A stretch of 64,000 bases of DNA, taken from contig NZ_JACSQS010000001.1 of assembly GCF_014836545.1 (NCBI RefSeq), positions 174,828-238,827 of the forward strand. The letters run 5' to 3'. Of this stretch, positions 26,047 to 35,309 are shown in pieces (position 1 is the first letter of the stretch; each line of letters begins with the position of its first letter). The position numbers were made by a program, and so were the translations under genes. Origin of the DNA: Stenotrophomonas lacuserhaii. Lineage in GTDB: Bacteria; Pseudomonadota; Gammaproteobacteria; Xanthomonadales; Xanthomonadaceae. The notes under the pieces were generated by a model. It ran no database searches, was not told the DNA's origin, and saw only the letters and a program-made list of their open reading frames with translations.

Positions 26047-27266
26047 GCCAGAACACGCCTCCAGGGAATGACCCCCGCCAGGACGACGATGCCTACCGCC
26101 AGGAAGGCACCGCGCAGGAGCCGGGTAACCCGTATTACAACCGTGTGCAGCCGCAGGATGCGCCGGATCTGGATGCCAGCGCGCCGCAGCTGCGTACAGC
26201 GGAAGAACGCCGATTGAATCGCAAGGCGTTGATGTTCATCGGCGGCATTCTCGCGCTGGTGCTGCTGATGGGCTTCCTGCTGCTGCGCAAAGGCAGGGAC
26301 GACGCGGAGGCCCCCGCGCGCGGCGCCGAAGTTTCCCGTCCGAGCACGCCGGACCTTCCCAGCGTGGCGCCGACGGTGCAGACACCCCCGCCGATGCAGG
26401 CCGATCCAATTCCGATGCTGCCGCCGCCACCGATGCCGGACGACATGCCGATGCCAATGGAGCGCAACAGCCGCACCATCGGCGAGGCGCCGCGCATGCC
26501 TTCGCTGCTCGACCGCCGCATTGCGGCCACCGGTAGCGGTGGCGGCGGTGATCCTTCCGAACGCCAGGCGCCGGTCGATCCGACGTTGCTGGCGCTGCAG
26601 CAGATGAACGGCCGTCAGGCGCCGGAGGAAACGCGTCGCGGTGCGGATGTGGACGATGTGTCCAACGCCGCTTTCATCCGCAGCCCGGATGCACTTCTGG
26701 TTCGCGGCACCTACCTGCGCTGCGTGCTTGAAACGCGCATCATCACCGACGTGGCAGGGTTCACCTCCTGCCTGGTGACCGAACCGGTCTACTCGATCAA
26801 CGGCCGTACTCTGCTGTTGCCGAAGGGTTCCAAGATCTACGGCAGCTACGGTGGCGGCCCGATCGGCGAACGCGTGGATGTGATCTGGGATCGCATCACG
26901 ACGCCGAACGGCATTGACGTTGCCATGTCCAGCCCGGGCACGGATGGGCTGGGCGGGGCAGGCATCCCGGGGCAGTACACCGCCCACTGGGGCCAGCGCA
27001 TCGCCAGCGCCCTGATGATCAGCCTGCTCGCTGATGCCTTCAAATACGCAGCCGCGGAGAATGGCCCGGAGACCACCACGGTCAACAGCAGTGGCTTTGC
27101 GATGCAGTCGCCGTATGAAAGTGCAACCGCCCGCACCATGGAAAGCCTCGCACAGCAGGCCGCGAGCCAACGCCGCGCGCCGACCGTGACGGTCAACCAG
27201 GGCACCATCATCAACGTCTACGTCGCAAAGGACGTCGACTTCAGCGCCGTGCTGGCGCGTCGCTGA
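26043..27266 (+). CDS. virB10: VirB10 core-complex protein
   Basis: 407 residues, the protein that spans both membranes. Cytosolic N-terminus (1-60), one membrane helix (about 62-80, LMFIGGILALVLLMGFLLL), a Pro/Met-rich periplasmic stalk (about 95-145) and the TrbI/VirB10 beta-barrel (about 190-385) with LRCVLETRIITDVAGFTSCL, LLLPKGSKIYGSY and the antenna region near SSPGTDGLGGAGIPGQ. Two conserved Cys frame the barrel start. Follows virB9 with a four-base overlap. Confidence 0.95.
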   Translation: MSQNTPPGNDPRQDDDAYRQEGTAQEPGNPYYNRVQPQDAPDLDASAPQLRTAEERRLNRKALMFIGGILALVLLMGFLLLRKGRDDAEAPARGAEVSRPSTPDLPSVAPTVQTPPPMQADPIPMLPPPPMPDDMPMPMERNSRTIGEAPRMPSLLDRRIAATGSGGGGDPSERQAPVDPTLLALQQMNGRQAPEETRRGADVDDVSNAAFIRSPDALLVRGTYLRCVLETRIITDVAGFTSCLVTEPVYSINGRTLLLPKGSKIYGSYGGGPIGERVDVIWDRITTPNGIDVAMSSPGTDGLGGAGIPGQYTAHWGQRIASALMISLLADAFKYAAAENGPETTTVNSSGFAMQSPYESATARTMESLAQQAASQRRAPTVTVNQGTIINVYVAKDVDFSAVLARR

Positions 27267-27287
27267 TCCAGGAGCACAGGACCCGTC

Positions 27288-28337
27288 GTGGACATGGAGA
27301 CTTCACCCCTCGCGCTGGTTTCCAGCGAATTTCTGCAATACCAGTACGAAGTGCTGGGTATTGCGGGTTACATGGGGTCGTCCGAAGTCACCGAAATCTG
27401 CGTCAACCGGCCTGGTGAGATCTACCTGGAAACGCGTGATGGCTGGCAGCAGGTGGCGGTGCCCACGTTGACCTTCGAACGGGCCCGCCAGTTCTGCACC
27501 GCAGTGGTGAACGAAAGCAACACGGGGCAGCGCATCACCGATGCCGATCCGATGGTGTCGCTGACCTTCCCCAGCGGACAGCGTGCGCAGTTCGTGATTC
27601 CGCCCGCGTGTGACGCGGGCAAGGTCTCGATCACCATCCGCCTTCCTTCGCGGCAGATGCGTACCCTGCAGCAATACCAGGACGATGGCTTCTTTGATCG
27701 CATCGTCGAGCACGACGGCAGCCTGAGTGCGCAGGATGAGGAGTTGATGGAGCTGCGCCGCGCGCGCGATTTCGCCGGCTTCTTCCGTCGTGCGGTGCAG
27801 TACCGCAAGAACATCGTGGTGTCCGGTGCCACCGGCAGCGGCAAGACGACCTTCATGAAATCGCTGGTCCACCACATTCCCCAAGGGGAACGCCTGGTCA
27901 CCATCGAAGATGCGCGCGAGCTGTTCATCGAGCAGCCCAACGTCGTGCACCTGCTGTATTCCAAGGGTGGCCAGAGTGGCAGCAATGTCAGTGCCAAAAC
28001 CTGCATGGAAGCCTGCCTGCGCATGAAGCCGGACCGGATCATCCTGGCCGAGCTGCGCGGCGATGAAGCGTTCTACTTCATCCGTAACTGCGCTTCCGGC
28101 CATCCCGGGTCGATCACCAGCTGCCATGCGGGCAGCCCGGAACAGACCTGGGACCAGCTGGCGCTGATGGTGAAGGCATCCAACGAAGGCTCAGGGCTGG
28201 AATTTCCGGTGATCAAGCGCCTGCTGCAGATGACCATTGACGTTGTTGTGCACGTGAAGGCGCACGCTGGCGACCGGCACATCACCGGCATCGATTTCAA
28301 TCCCGGGCGTGCCCAGGGCCAAGGGGGCGCGGTATGA
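27288..28337 (+). CDS. virB11: VirB11 traffic ATPase
   Basis: 349 residues, the hexameric cytosolic ATPase at the base of the T4SS. N-terminal domain 1-150; Walker A GATGSGKTT at about 180-188; Asp box VTIEDARELF near 205; Walker B-like RIILAELRGDEAFYF near 250; His box GHPGSITSCHAG near 268. Start GTG at 27288 is used; an ATG two codons on (27294) is equally possible. It uses ATP to drive pilus or substrate handling with VirB4 and VirD4. Confidence 0.95.
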   Translation: MDMETSPLALVSSEFLQYQYEVLGIAGYMGSSEVTEICVNRPGEIYLETRDGWQQVAVPTLTFERARQFCTAVVNESNTGQRITDADPMVSLTFPSGQRAQFVIPPACDAGKVSITIRLPSRQMRTLQQYQDDGFFDRIVEHDGSLSAQDEELMELRRARDFAGFFRRAVQYRKNIVVSGATGSGKTTFMKSLVHHIPQGERLVTIEDARELFIEQPNVVHLLYSKGGQSGSNVSAKTCMEACLRMKPDRIILAELRGDEAFYFIRNCASGHPGSITSCHAGSPEQTWDQLALMVKASNEGSGLEFPVIKRLLQMTIDVVVHVKAHAGDRHITGIDFNPGRAQGQGGAV

Positions 28338-28386
28338 AAGCCTGTCATGGCGGCCACTGCCCGTATGCTCGCCAGGAGGTGGGCTG

Positions 28387-29364
28387 ATGCTGCCCGGACT
28401 GGAAGCGTTGGCCTGCCCCGAGCTGGCCGTGTCGATGGATGTCATGGCCCACGTGGTGAACGTGGAATCCTCGCGCAACCCGTACGCCATCGGCGTGGTG
28501 GGGGGTCGCCTTGCGCGCCAGCCGAAGGCCTTGGACGAAGCGGTGGCGACGGCACGGATGCTGGAAGAGAACGGCTACAACTTCTCGCTGGGGCTGGCCC
28601 AGGTCAATCGTTACAACCTGCAGAAGTACGGGCTGGAAAGCTACGAAAAAGCCTTCCAGCAATGTCCGAACCTGCAGGCGGGATCGCGCATCCTGGCTGA
28701 ATGCCATTCGCGTTCGAAGGGGGACTGGGGCAAGGCGTTCAGTTGCTACTACTCGGGCAACTTCGAAACCGGCTACCGGCACGGCTACGTGCAGAAGGTG
28801 TTCAATTCGATGCAGCGTGGTCAGATGGTCGCCTCCGCGAACGGCGCGTTGCCGATTCCGGTGGTGGATCGTACGCCGCGCGCACCGACTGCGGCAGCCC
28901 GCGCGCCGGCCGAATCCGCTGATGCGGCGCGCCTGCGCACCCGCATCGAAGGCCTGCAGACACAGATGCTGGCCCAGGGCGGCGGCGTAGTGATGCCCCT
29001 CCCGGAAGACCCCGCGCGCGCTTACGTGGTGTATCCCAACACCGGCGCCATGGTGCGGGGCAGCCTGCTGCGCGCCGCTGATGGTGGGCTGGCCCGTGCG
29101 GTGACCAACCTGGTCGACCGTGCGGTGCCTTCCGCAGCGCCGATGGCCGGCTATGCCGATGAAGGCTACCCGCAGGGTCAACCGGTCGTCCCCGCACCGC
29201 CCATGGGCCCGCAGCAAGCGCCCGCTGGCAGCCCCGGCGCTCCGGTGCTGCTGCGTCCCTGGAGTGAACGCAACCAACCCGCGGCAACCGGCGCGGCGGC
29301 AATGCCCGCGTCTGCCGCGCCTGTCACCGATGCACCTGCCAGGGACGCGGCTTTCGTGTTCTGA
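28387..29364 (+). CDS. virB1: VirB1 lytic transglycosylase
   Basis: 325 residues from an ATG with AGGAGG eight bases upstream. The N-terminal 160 residues are a SLT-like transglycosylase: catalytic Glu near residue 27 (HVVNVESSRNPYAIGVVGG), then NFSLGLAQVNRYNLQKYG and ECHSRSKGDWGKAFSCYYSG. It opens the peptidoglycan for T4SS assembly. A long Pro/Ala-rich C-terminal tail (about 165-325) without known domain follows. No classical signal peptide is evident; the N-terminus is short and weakly hydrophobic, so how it reaches the periplasm is unclear. Confidence 0.9.
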   Translation: MLPGLEALACPELAVSMDVMAHVVNVESSRNPYAIGVVGGRLARQPKALDEAVATARMLEENGYNFSLGLAQVNRYNLQKYGLESYEKAFQQCPNLQAGSRILAECHSRSKGDWGKAFSCYYSGNFETGYRHGYVQKVFNSMQRGQMVASANGALPIPVVDRTPRAPTAAARAPAESADAARLRTRIEGLQTQMLAQGGGVVMPLPEDPARAYVVYPNTGAMVRGSLLRAADGGLARAVTNLVDRAVPSAAPMAGYADEGYPQGQPVVPAPPMGPQQAPAGSPGAPVLLRPWSERNQPAATGAAAMPASAAPVTDAPARDAAFVF

Positions 29365-29430
29365 GCAGTTCACTGGCCGCCGGGCAGGGGCCGCACATGT
29401 TGTTTTCCGTCCATCAATAAGGAAGTCCCC

Positions 29431-29817
29431 ATGAAGCTGAACACCCATGATCTCGCCCAGGCCCAGCGCACCCTGAAGACCCTGGCGATGGCCGTTGCCT
29501 TCGTTGGCATGATGTTCGTCCCGCAGGCCTTCGCGCAGGAATTCGGCGGCACCGACAAGAAAGTGTGCGGCTTCTTCGACAGCGTCAAAGGCCTGTTGAA
29601 CCTGGTGTCGATCGCGGTGGTGACCATCGCGGTGATCTTCGCCGGTTACCAGATCGCCTTCGCCCACAAGCGCATCAGCGACGTGTCGCCCATCCTGATC
29701 GGTGGCGTGCTGATCGGTGCAGCTGGCCAGATCGCCCGCATGTTGCTGGGTGACGAGTACGGCGAATGCTCGGCTGTCGGCATGCTGAGCACCGCTGCCC
29801 AGTACTACAGTGCATAA
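29431..29817 (+). CDS. virB2: VirB2 major pilin
   Basis: 128 residues. Long signal peptide (to about 36, FVPQAFAQE), then a small pilin with two hydrophobic helices (LLNLVSIAVVTIAVIFAGYQ and SPILIGGVLIGAAGQIARM) joined by a short cytosolic KRISD loop, and two Cys (KKVCGFF and GECSAV) that could be bridged. Its 3' end overlaps the virB3 start. Confidence 0.9.
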   Translation: MKLNTHDLAQAQRTLKTLAMAVAFVGMMFVPQAFAQEFGGTDKKVCGFFDSVKGLLNLVSIAVVTIAVIFAGYQIAFAHKRISDVSPILIGGVLIGAAGQIARMLLGDEYGECSAVGMLSTAAQYYSA

Positions 29818-30139
29818 GAACGTTGTCTTCCGCGGCTGCACGCGCCCACCGATGTTCCTGGGCGTGCCCTACGTACCCTTCTTCATGGTATGCGGCGGCC
29901 TGTTCCTGCTCGCCATCTACTGGGATTTCTGGGTTCTGCTCAGCATCCCGGTGGCCGTGATGATCATGCGGCAGATGGCGCGTCGGGACGAGATGATCTT
30001 CCGGCTGATGGGGCTGCGGCTGCAGTTCAAGTTCCGCGCGCGGAACGTGCGCGACCATGAAGGTATGTGGGTGTTCACTCCGAACCACTACCGCGACAAG
30101 CCGGCGCCTGCGAAGGCACCGGGTGGAAACCGCCGCTGA
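29810..30139 (+). CDS. virB3: VirB3 inner-membrane protein
   Basis: 109 residues. Start GTG at 29810 lies inside the end of virB2. The N-terminal motif VVFRGCTRPPMFLGVPYVPF followed by a hydrophobic hairpin (about 20-55) is typical of VirB3, which partners VirB4. The basic C-terminal tail contains FKFRARNVRDHEGMWVF. Confidence 0.92.
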   Translation: MHKNVVFRGCTRPPMFLGVPYVPFFMVCGGLFLLAIYWDFWVLLSIPVAVMIMRQMARRDEMIFRLMGLRLQFKFRARNVRDHEGMWVFTPNHYRDKPAPAKAPGGNRR

Positions 30140-30189
30140 ATGTTTCAGCGGCGTAGCAGCAGGCATATGGCAGTTCCTGGAGAGTAGGC

Positions 30190-32637
30190 ATGTTCAGTCC
30201 GGATACGTCGATCAGCGAGTTCATTCCCTTGTCCTCGCACGTGGCCCCATCGGTGGTGAAGACCAGCGGTGGCGACTACCTGTTGACGTGGCACCTCGAG
30301 GGATTGCCGTTCGTGGGTCGGGAAGAATGGGAGCTTGAGCACAAGCACAACACCTTCAACCGACTGCTGCAGACGCTGCGCGCGCCGGATTTCGTCAACG
30401 TGGCGTTCTGGACGCACGACGTCCGCCGCCGCCGGCAGTTGAAGGAGCGCAGCAAGTTCGCCCAGCGCTTCAACCAGGACGTGTCCGATACCTACCTGGA
30501 CATGCTGTCCAGCCAGCGGATTATGCAGAACGAGCTGTACCTGACCATGATCTATCGGCCGGTGGTGGCCGGTAAGCGTTTCGTGGAGAAATCAGCCGAC
30601 GTGCCACGCCTGCAGGCTGAGCAGGAGCAGGCCGTGGAGAAGCTGATGGAGCTGGCCGGCAACGTCGAAGCGGTGCTGCGCGACTATGCGCCGTACCGCC
30701 TTGGCATGTACGAAGCGGCCAACGGCGTGGTGTTTTCCGAGACGTTGGAGTTCTTCGGCTACCTGATCAACCGCATCGATGAGCCGGTGCCGGTGCTGGC
30801 TGCGCCGGTCAAGGAATACCTGCCGGTGAGTCGCCACATGTTCTCGGCAAAGACCGGCGATTTCGTGATCAGTACGCCCAACGGCAAGAATCACTTCGGC
30901 GCGATCCTCAACATCAAGGAATACGCCGAGGGCACCTACCCCGGCATCCTGAACGGCTTGAAGTACCTGGATTTCGAGTACGTGGTCACCCAGTCCTTCA
31001 GCCCGATGGGCCGCCAGGATGCGCTGAAGATCCTGGACCGTACCAAGGGCATGATGATCTCCTCCGGCGACAAGGCGGTGAGCCAGATCATCGAGCTGGA
31101 CCAGGCGATGGACCATCTGTCTTCGGGCAACTTCGTACTCGGCGAGTATCATTTCACCGTCGCCGTGTTTGCAGACAGCCAGGGCCAGCTCTCGGCCAAC
31201 GTGGCGACCACGCGTGCGGAGTTGTCCAACGCCGGCTTCGTGTCGGCCAAGGAAGACATCGCGATCACGGCATCGTTCTATTCGCAGATCCCGGCGAACT
31301 GGCGCTACCGCACGCGACTGGCCAACGTCAGTTCGCTGAATTTCCTGGGGCTGTCGCCGTTGCACAATTTCGCTACCGGCAAGCAGCACAACAACCCATG
31401 GGGGGACTGCCTGACCACGCTGCAGACCACCAACGGGCAGCCGTACTATTTCAATTTCCACGCCACCCATCCGGCGGAAAACTCGCTGGGCGAGAAGGCC
31501 ATCGCCAATACGATGGTCATCGGCAAGTCCGGTACCGGCAAGACCGCGCTGATCAACTTCCTGCTCAGCCAGGTGCAGAAGTATGATCCGGCGCCGACCA
31601 TCTTCTTCTTCGACAAGGACCGCGGCGCGGAGATCTTCGTGCGTGCCTGTGGTGGCAATTACCTGGCCCTGGAGAACGGCCGGCCGACCGGCTTCAACCC
31701 CTTCCAGTGCGAACGCACCGAAGCGAACGTGCAGTTCCTGGCCGATCTGGTCAAGGTGCTGGCCGGCAAGGGCCAGTACAGCGCCCGCGAAGAAGAGGAC
31801 ATCTTCCGCGCGGTGGAAAGCATGCTTGATACGCCCATGCACCTGCGCAGCATGACCAACTTCCAGAAGAGCCTGCCGAACCTCGGTGACGATGGGCTGT
31901 ACGCGCGCATGCGCCGCTGGACCGCCGGCAGCTCGCTGGGTTGGGTATTCGATAATCCGGTGGACACGATCGACCTGGAGCGGGCGAACATCATCGGTTT
32001 CGATTACACCGACGTGATCGACAATCCGGAAGTGCGCGTGCCGGTGATCAACTACCTGCTGCACCGGCTTGAATCGCTCATCGACGGGCGTCGCCTGATC
32101 TATGTGATGGATGAATTCTGGAAGATCCTCGATGGCGAGGGTGGACTGAAGGAGTTCGCCAAGAACAAGCAGAAGACCATCCGTAAGCAGAACGGCCTGG
32201 GCATCTTCGCCACGCAGAGCCCGGAAGACGCGCTGAAGAGCGATATTTCCGCCGCGCTGATCGAACAGACCGCCACGCTGATCCTGCTGCCCAATCCGAA
32301 TGCGAGCCGCGCCGATTACATCGACGGCCTGAAGTTGACCGATGCCGAATTCAAGGTCGTCACCGCGCTGGACGAGCGCTCACGCTGCTTCCTGGTCAAG
32401 CAGGGGCATGCCTCCAATGTCTGCCAGCTCAACATGCGCGGCATGGACGACATCCTGTCGGTGATCTCTGCCTCCACCGACAACATCGACGTCATGCACC
32501 GTGTGCTGCAGGACGCCGCTGCCCGTGAAAATGTTGTGGAATCGATGCTGACCCCCGAACAGTGGCTGGAGGATTTCTACCGCCGCCGCAAGGGTTCGGG
32601 CAAGCCGGCCAGCAACGACCGTGACAAGGCAGCCTGA
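30190..32637 (+). CDS. virB4: VirB4 ATPase
   Basis: 815 residues, the largest T4SS ATPase. N-terminal half (1-400) is the CagE/TrbE/VirB4 domain; the C-terminal half is a RecA-like motor with Walker A GKSGTGKTA at about 443-451 and Walker B LIYVMDEFW near 637, followed by KQKTIRKQNGLGIFATQSPE. It binds VirB3 and VirB8 and powers pilus biogenesis and secretion. The start has GGAGAG upstream. Confidence 0.96.
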   Translation: MFSPDTSISEFIPLSSHVAPSVVKTSGGDYLLTWHLEGLPFVGREEWELEHKHNTFNRLLQTLRAPDFVNVAFWTHDVRRRRQLKERSKFAQRFNQDVSDTYLDMLSSQRIMQNELYLTMIYRPVVAGKRFVEKSADVPRLQAEQEQAVEKLMELAGNVEAVLRDYAPYRLGMYEAANGVVFSETLEFFGYLINRIDEPVPVLAAPVKEYLPVSRHMFSAKTGDFVISTPNGKNHFGAILNIKEYAEGTYPGILNGLKYLDFEYVVTQSFSPMGRQDALKILDRTKGMMISSGDKAVSQIIELDQAMDHLSSGNFVLGEYHFTVAVFADSQGQLSANVATTRAELSNAGFVSAKEDIAITASFYSQIPANWRYRTRLANVSSLNFLGLSPLHNFATGKQHNNPWGDCLTTLQTTNGQPYYFNFHATHPAENSLGEKAIANTMVIGKSGTGKTALINFLLSQVQKYDPAPTIFFFDKDRGAEIFVRACGGNYLALENGRPTGFNPFQCERTEANVQFLADLVKVLAGKGQYSAREEEDIFRAVESMLDTPMHLRSMTNFQKSLPNLGDDGLYARMRRWTAGSSLGWVFDNPVDTIDLERANIIGFDYTDVIDNPEVRVPVINYLLHRLESLIDGRRLIYVMDEFWKILDGEGGLKEFAKNKQKTIRKQNGLGIFATQSPEDALKSDISAALIEQTATLILLPNPNASRADYIDGLKLTDAEFKVVTALDERSRCFLVKQGHASNVCQLNMRGMDDILSVISASTDNIDVMHRVLQDAAARENVVESMLTPEQWLEDFYRRRKGSGKPASNDRDKAA

Positions 32638-32670
32638 CCCATGACCACCCACCTCATTCCGGAGGCCACC

Positions 32671-33462
32671 ATGAATCCCGTTGCCCCGCAACGTTCTACC
32701 CTTCGTCGTCGCCTGATGCCACTGGCGACGGCCACGCTGGCGCTTTGCGCGTCGTTTTCACTGATGGCGCCTGCACCGGTGCAGGCCCAGTGGATCGTCA
32801 ACGATCCGCCTGCGCTGATCCAGAGCGTGAAGGCCGATATCGCGACCGGCCTGGAGTACATCGAAACGGCCGGGCGCTGGACCCAGACCGCTTCGCACTA
32901 CACCGCGACCTTGAACAACTGGCTGCAGAAGCTGCAGAACTGGTCGCAGATCATCGCCAACCCGATCATGCCGGCGACGCCGACGCTTACCACCATTCCG
33001 GATGACTGGAACATTGCCGAGCGCTGCGGTGGCGGTTCGGTGTTCAGCATCACCGGCATCATGGCGATGGCGGGAATCAGCCCTGGCGGCGACATCGGTG
33101 CGCAGCAGCGGACGATCTGCTCGTACATCCAGGCGCTGGAAAACCGCAAGTACAACGAGACCGTCAAGGTCGTGCAGCAGTCGCTGCCGCTCATGCAGCA
33201 GACGCTGGGAACGCTGCGCAACATCCGTCGGCTGTTTGACAACGAAGGCGCGCTGGCGGAAACCACCGCGAACGCAACCGCATCGCAGCTGCAGATCGAT
33301 GCGAACTTCAAGACTTGGGAAAACCAGATGCGCATCTACGACCAGCAGATCGTGGCACTGCAGAGCCAGCAGCGTGCGCTGGCGCAGCGTGCGCTGAAGG
33401 GTGAAACCAATCCGATCGGCTCGGTGATCAAAGCTGCAGCGTTGAAGACGGCACTCGATTGA
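32671..33462 (+). CDS. virB5: VirB5 minor pilin
   Basis: 263 residues from an ATG at 32671 with CGGAGG six bases before; an upstream ATG at 32641 lacks such a site. Signal peptide ends PVQAQW (about 41). The mature protein is mostly helical (LIQSVKADIATGLEYIETAG, and a long C-terminal helix from about 185) with two Cys that may pair (ERCGGGS and RTICSYI). This fits VirB5/TraC-type pilus-tip proteins. Confidence 0.85.
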   Translation: MNPVAPQRSTLRRRLMPLATATLALCASFSLMAPAPVQAQWIVNDPPALIQSVKADIATGLEYIETAGRWTQTASHYTATLNNWLQKLQNWSQIIANPIMPATPTLTTIPDDWNIAERCGGGSVFSITGIMAMAGISPGGDIGAQQRTICSYIQALENRKYNETVKVVQQSLPLMQQTLGTLRNIRRLFDNEGALAETTANATASQLQIDANFKTWENQMRIYDQQIVALQSQQRALAQRALKGETNPIGSVIKAAALKTALD

Positions 33463-33514
33463 AAACCGTGCGTAATGCACCCCTGCGAGGCCCCGAAAAG
33501 GGGCAGGTGAAGCA

Positions 33515-34657
33515 ATGAGTCTAGGGATGATGGACAGTATGTGGGCACAAGGAGCGCTGCACGGACCGATCGCGACCTCGTCGATCGGCGATTTCGTGTT
33601 CTTCAAACTGATCTTCGACTATCTCAGCAGGGAGATATCCGAGTTCGGCCTGGGTTTCCTCAGCCGCATGATGGAGTGGGTGGGCATCATCGCCCTGGTG
33701 GTGATGACCATCTGGCTGCTGCTGCAGGGCTACCGCATCGTGACCGGCCGCAGCCGGGACTCGATGATGGCGCTGGTGACGGACATGGCGCGTGCCGCCC
33801 TGATCGTCGTCACTGCCACCACGATGGCCATCTTCGGCCAGAACGTGCATTCCTTCCTGACCCATTACGTGCAGGACGAGATCACCTACGTGGTCACTGG
33901 CAAGGAAGATACGGCCAAGGACCTGATCGATGAAAACCTGGCGTACATGCAGGTGGCGCTGTCGGCGGTGGATGTGCTGGATGTGGCCGGTGACGTGACC
34001 CTGGACAATGCCAAGACCCGTGCCATGTGGTTCATCGGCCTGGGTACGGGCGGCCCCGCCGTAACCGCAGGCGCGATGCTGCTGCTGTATGAAGTTGCGA
34101 TGGCGCTGTTCATTGGTTTCGCGCCGTTGTTCATATTGTGCCTGCTGTTCGAGCAGACCAAATCGCTGTTCCAGCGATGGCTGTTCTATGGCATCGGCAC
34201 GATGTTCTCCATGGCGGTGCTGGCGGCCATGACCGGGATCGCGATGAGCATGGTGTCCAAGGTGGCCTTTGCGTTCTGGGGCACCGCCGCGGCCGGCGCG
34301 CTGATGGGTTCCAACTTCACCGAGGGCATGACCAGCATGGCGCTGCAGCAGGGCGGCATGGGGTTGATCCTGACCACGTTGATCCTGACCGCACCGCCCA
34401 TGGCGGCGATGTTCTTCCAGGGCACGCTGGGTGCGTTCATGGCGTACTCGCAGATCGGCGGTTCGCCGGGTGCCACTGCACCGGGTCCGCAGGGTCAGCC
34501 GCCGGGTTCTTATGCGCCGCAGCAGGCCGCGCCAGCAAGCACGGCAGCCACCGGTGAGACAGCTCAGAGTCGGGTAGTGATGCCTAATATGGGAGGAGAA
34601 GCAGGCGCCGGTAACGTGGCACCAGCAGGTAGCCGCGGTAATGCGCCCATTGGTTGA
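33515..34657 (+). CDS. virB6: VirB6 polytopic inner-membrane protein
   Basis: 380 residues with six or seven hydrophobic segments (for example WVGIIALVVMTIWLLLQGYR near 50-70, AGAMLLLYEVAMALFIGFAP, LILTTLILTAPPMAAMFFQ) and the TrbL/VirB6 layout. It forms the inner-membrane part of the translocation path. The C-terminal 75 residues are Gly/Pro/Ala-rich and likely disordered. It is the last vir gene; a run of DUF4189 genes starts 26 bases later. Confidence 0.92.
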   Translation: MSLGMMDSMWAQGALHGPIATSSIGDFVFFKLIFDYLSREISEFGLGFLSRMMEWVGIIALVVMTIWLLLQGYRIVTGRSRDSMMALVTDMARAALIVVTATTMAIFGQNVHSFLTHYVQDEITYVVTGKEDTAKDLIDENLAYMQVALSAVDVLDVAGDVTLDNAKTRAMWFIGLGTGGPAVTAGAMLLLYEVAMALFIGFAPLFILCLLFEQTKSLFQRWLFYGIGTMFSMAVLAAMTGIAMSMVSKVAFAFWGTAAAGALMGSNFTEGMTSMALQQGGMGLILTTLILTAPPMAAMFFQGTLGAFMAYSQIGGSPGATAPGPQGQPPGSYAPQQAAPASTAATGETAQSRVVMPNMGGEAGAGNVAPAGSRGNAPIG

Positions 34658-34683
34658 GACGGTATAGGGATGGAGGTGTGGCA

Positions 34684-35226
34684 ATGACGTACAGGAGACC
34701 GCGGGGCGCTTGGATGCTTTTCATCGCATTCTTCTTCTCACTGGGCAGCGCGGGTGCCTACGCTGAAGGTCGCTGCCCTCCGGGCCAGTACCCCGTCGGC
34801 GGCCAAGGCGTTGGCGGGTGCGCACCGATTCCAGGCTACGGCGGCAACCAGACGGCGCAGCCCGCGCCGCCGCCGATTGATCCGGGTCGTTACGAGGACC
34901 GCTGGGGCGCAATGGCGCTGTCTGATTCAACTCCTGATGCCGGCGTCGTGGTCGACCAGTTGACTGAAGGTGATGCCAAGCGTGTCGCCATCGAAAAATG
35001 TTCCCGGAACGGCCTGAAAGACTGTCGGATACTCCTTACCTACCGGAATCAGTGCGCTGCGTGGGTCGTTCCATCTGCAGACGCGCCAGGGGCGGAAACA
35101 GGCATTTCAGCTGGATTGTCCGAGCAGGCTGCGGTGGACAATGCAACAGCGAAGTGCAAACACGCCCCTGGTGGTTCATGCGTGCTCGCTTACAGCGCGT
35201 GCAGTCTTCCCCAGTGGACGCGATAA
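34684..35226 (+). CDS. Exported DUF4189 protein, tandem copy A
   Basis: 180 residues. Signal peptide to about 27 (GSAGAYAEG). The mature start RCPPGQYPVGGQGVGGCAPI is a Cys-bracketed module also seen in copies B and D. DUF4189 follows (about 65-180): WGAMALSDSTPDAGVVV, EKCSRNGLKDCRILLTYRNQ, CAAWVV, ATAKCKHAPGGSCVLAYSAC. Eight or so Cys suggest disulfides in the periplasm. ATG at 34684 has GGAGGTG upstream and starts 26 bases after virB6, so it is probably read with the T4SS operon. Function unknown. Confidence 0.85.
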   Translation: MTYRRPRGAWMLFIAFFFSLGSAGAYAEGRCPPGQYPVGGQGVGGCAPIPGYGGNQTAQPAPPPIDPGRYEDRWGAMALSDSTPDAGVVVDQLTEGDAKRVAIEKCSRNGLKDCRILLTYRNQCAAWVVPSADAPGAETGISAGLSEQAAVDNATAKCKHAPGGSCVLAYSACSLPQWTR

Positions 35227-35309
35227 GCAGCGGCCGGGCGTCGAGTCCATCCTCGCCGGCACGCGAGTCAGCGCATGCGGGTTGGTATCTGTTGAGTGCG
35301 CCGCCACCC

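Noticed and set aside
21506..34657. The T4SS as a conjugation system or integrative element
   Set aside because: No relaxase, origin of transfer, integrase or flanking direct repeats seen. VirB7 with an N0 domain and XVIPCD effectors point to the bacterial-killing type.
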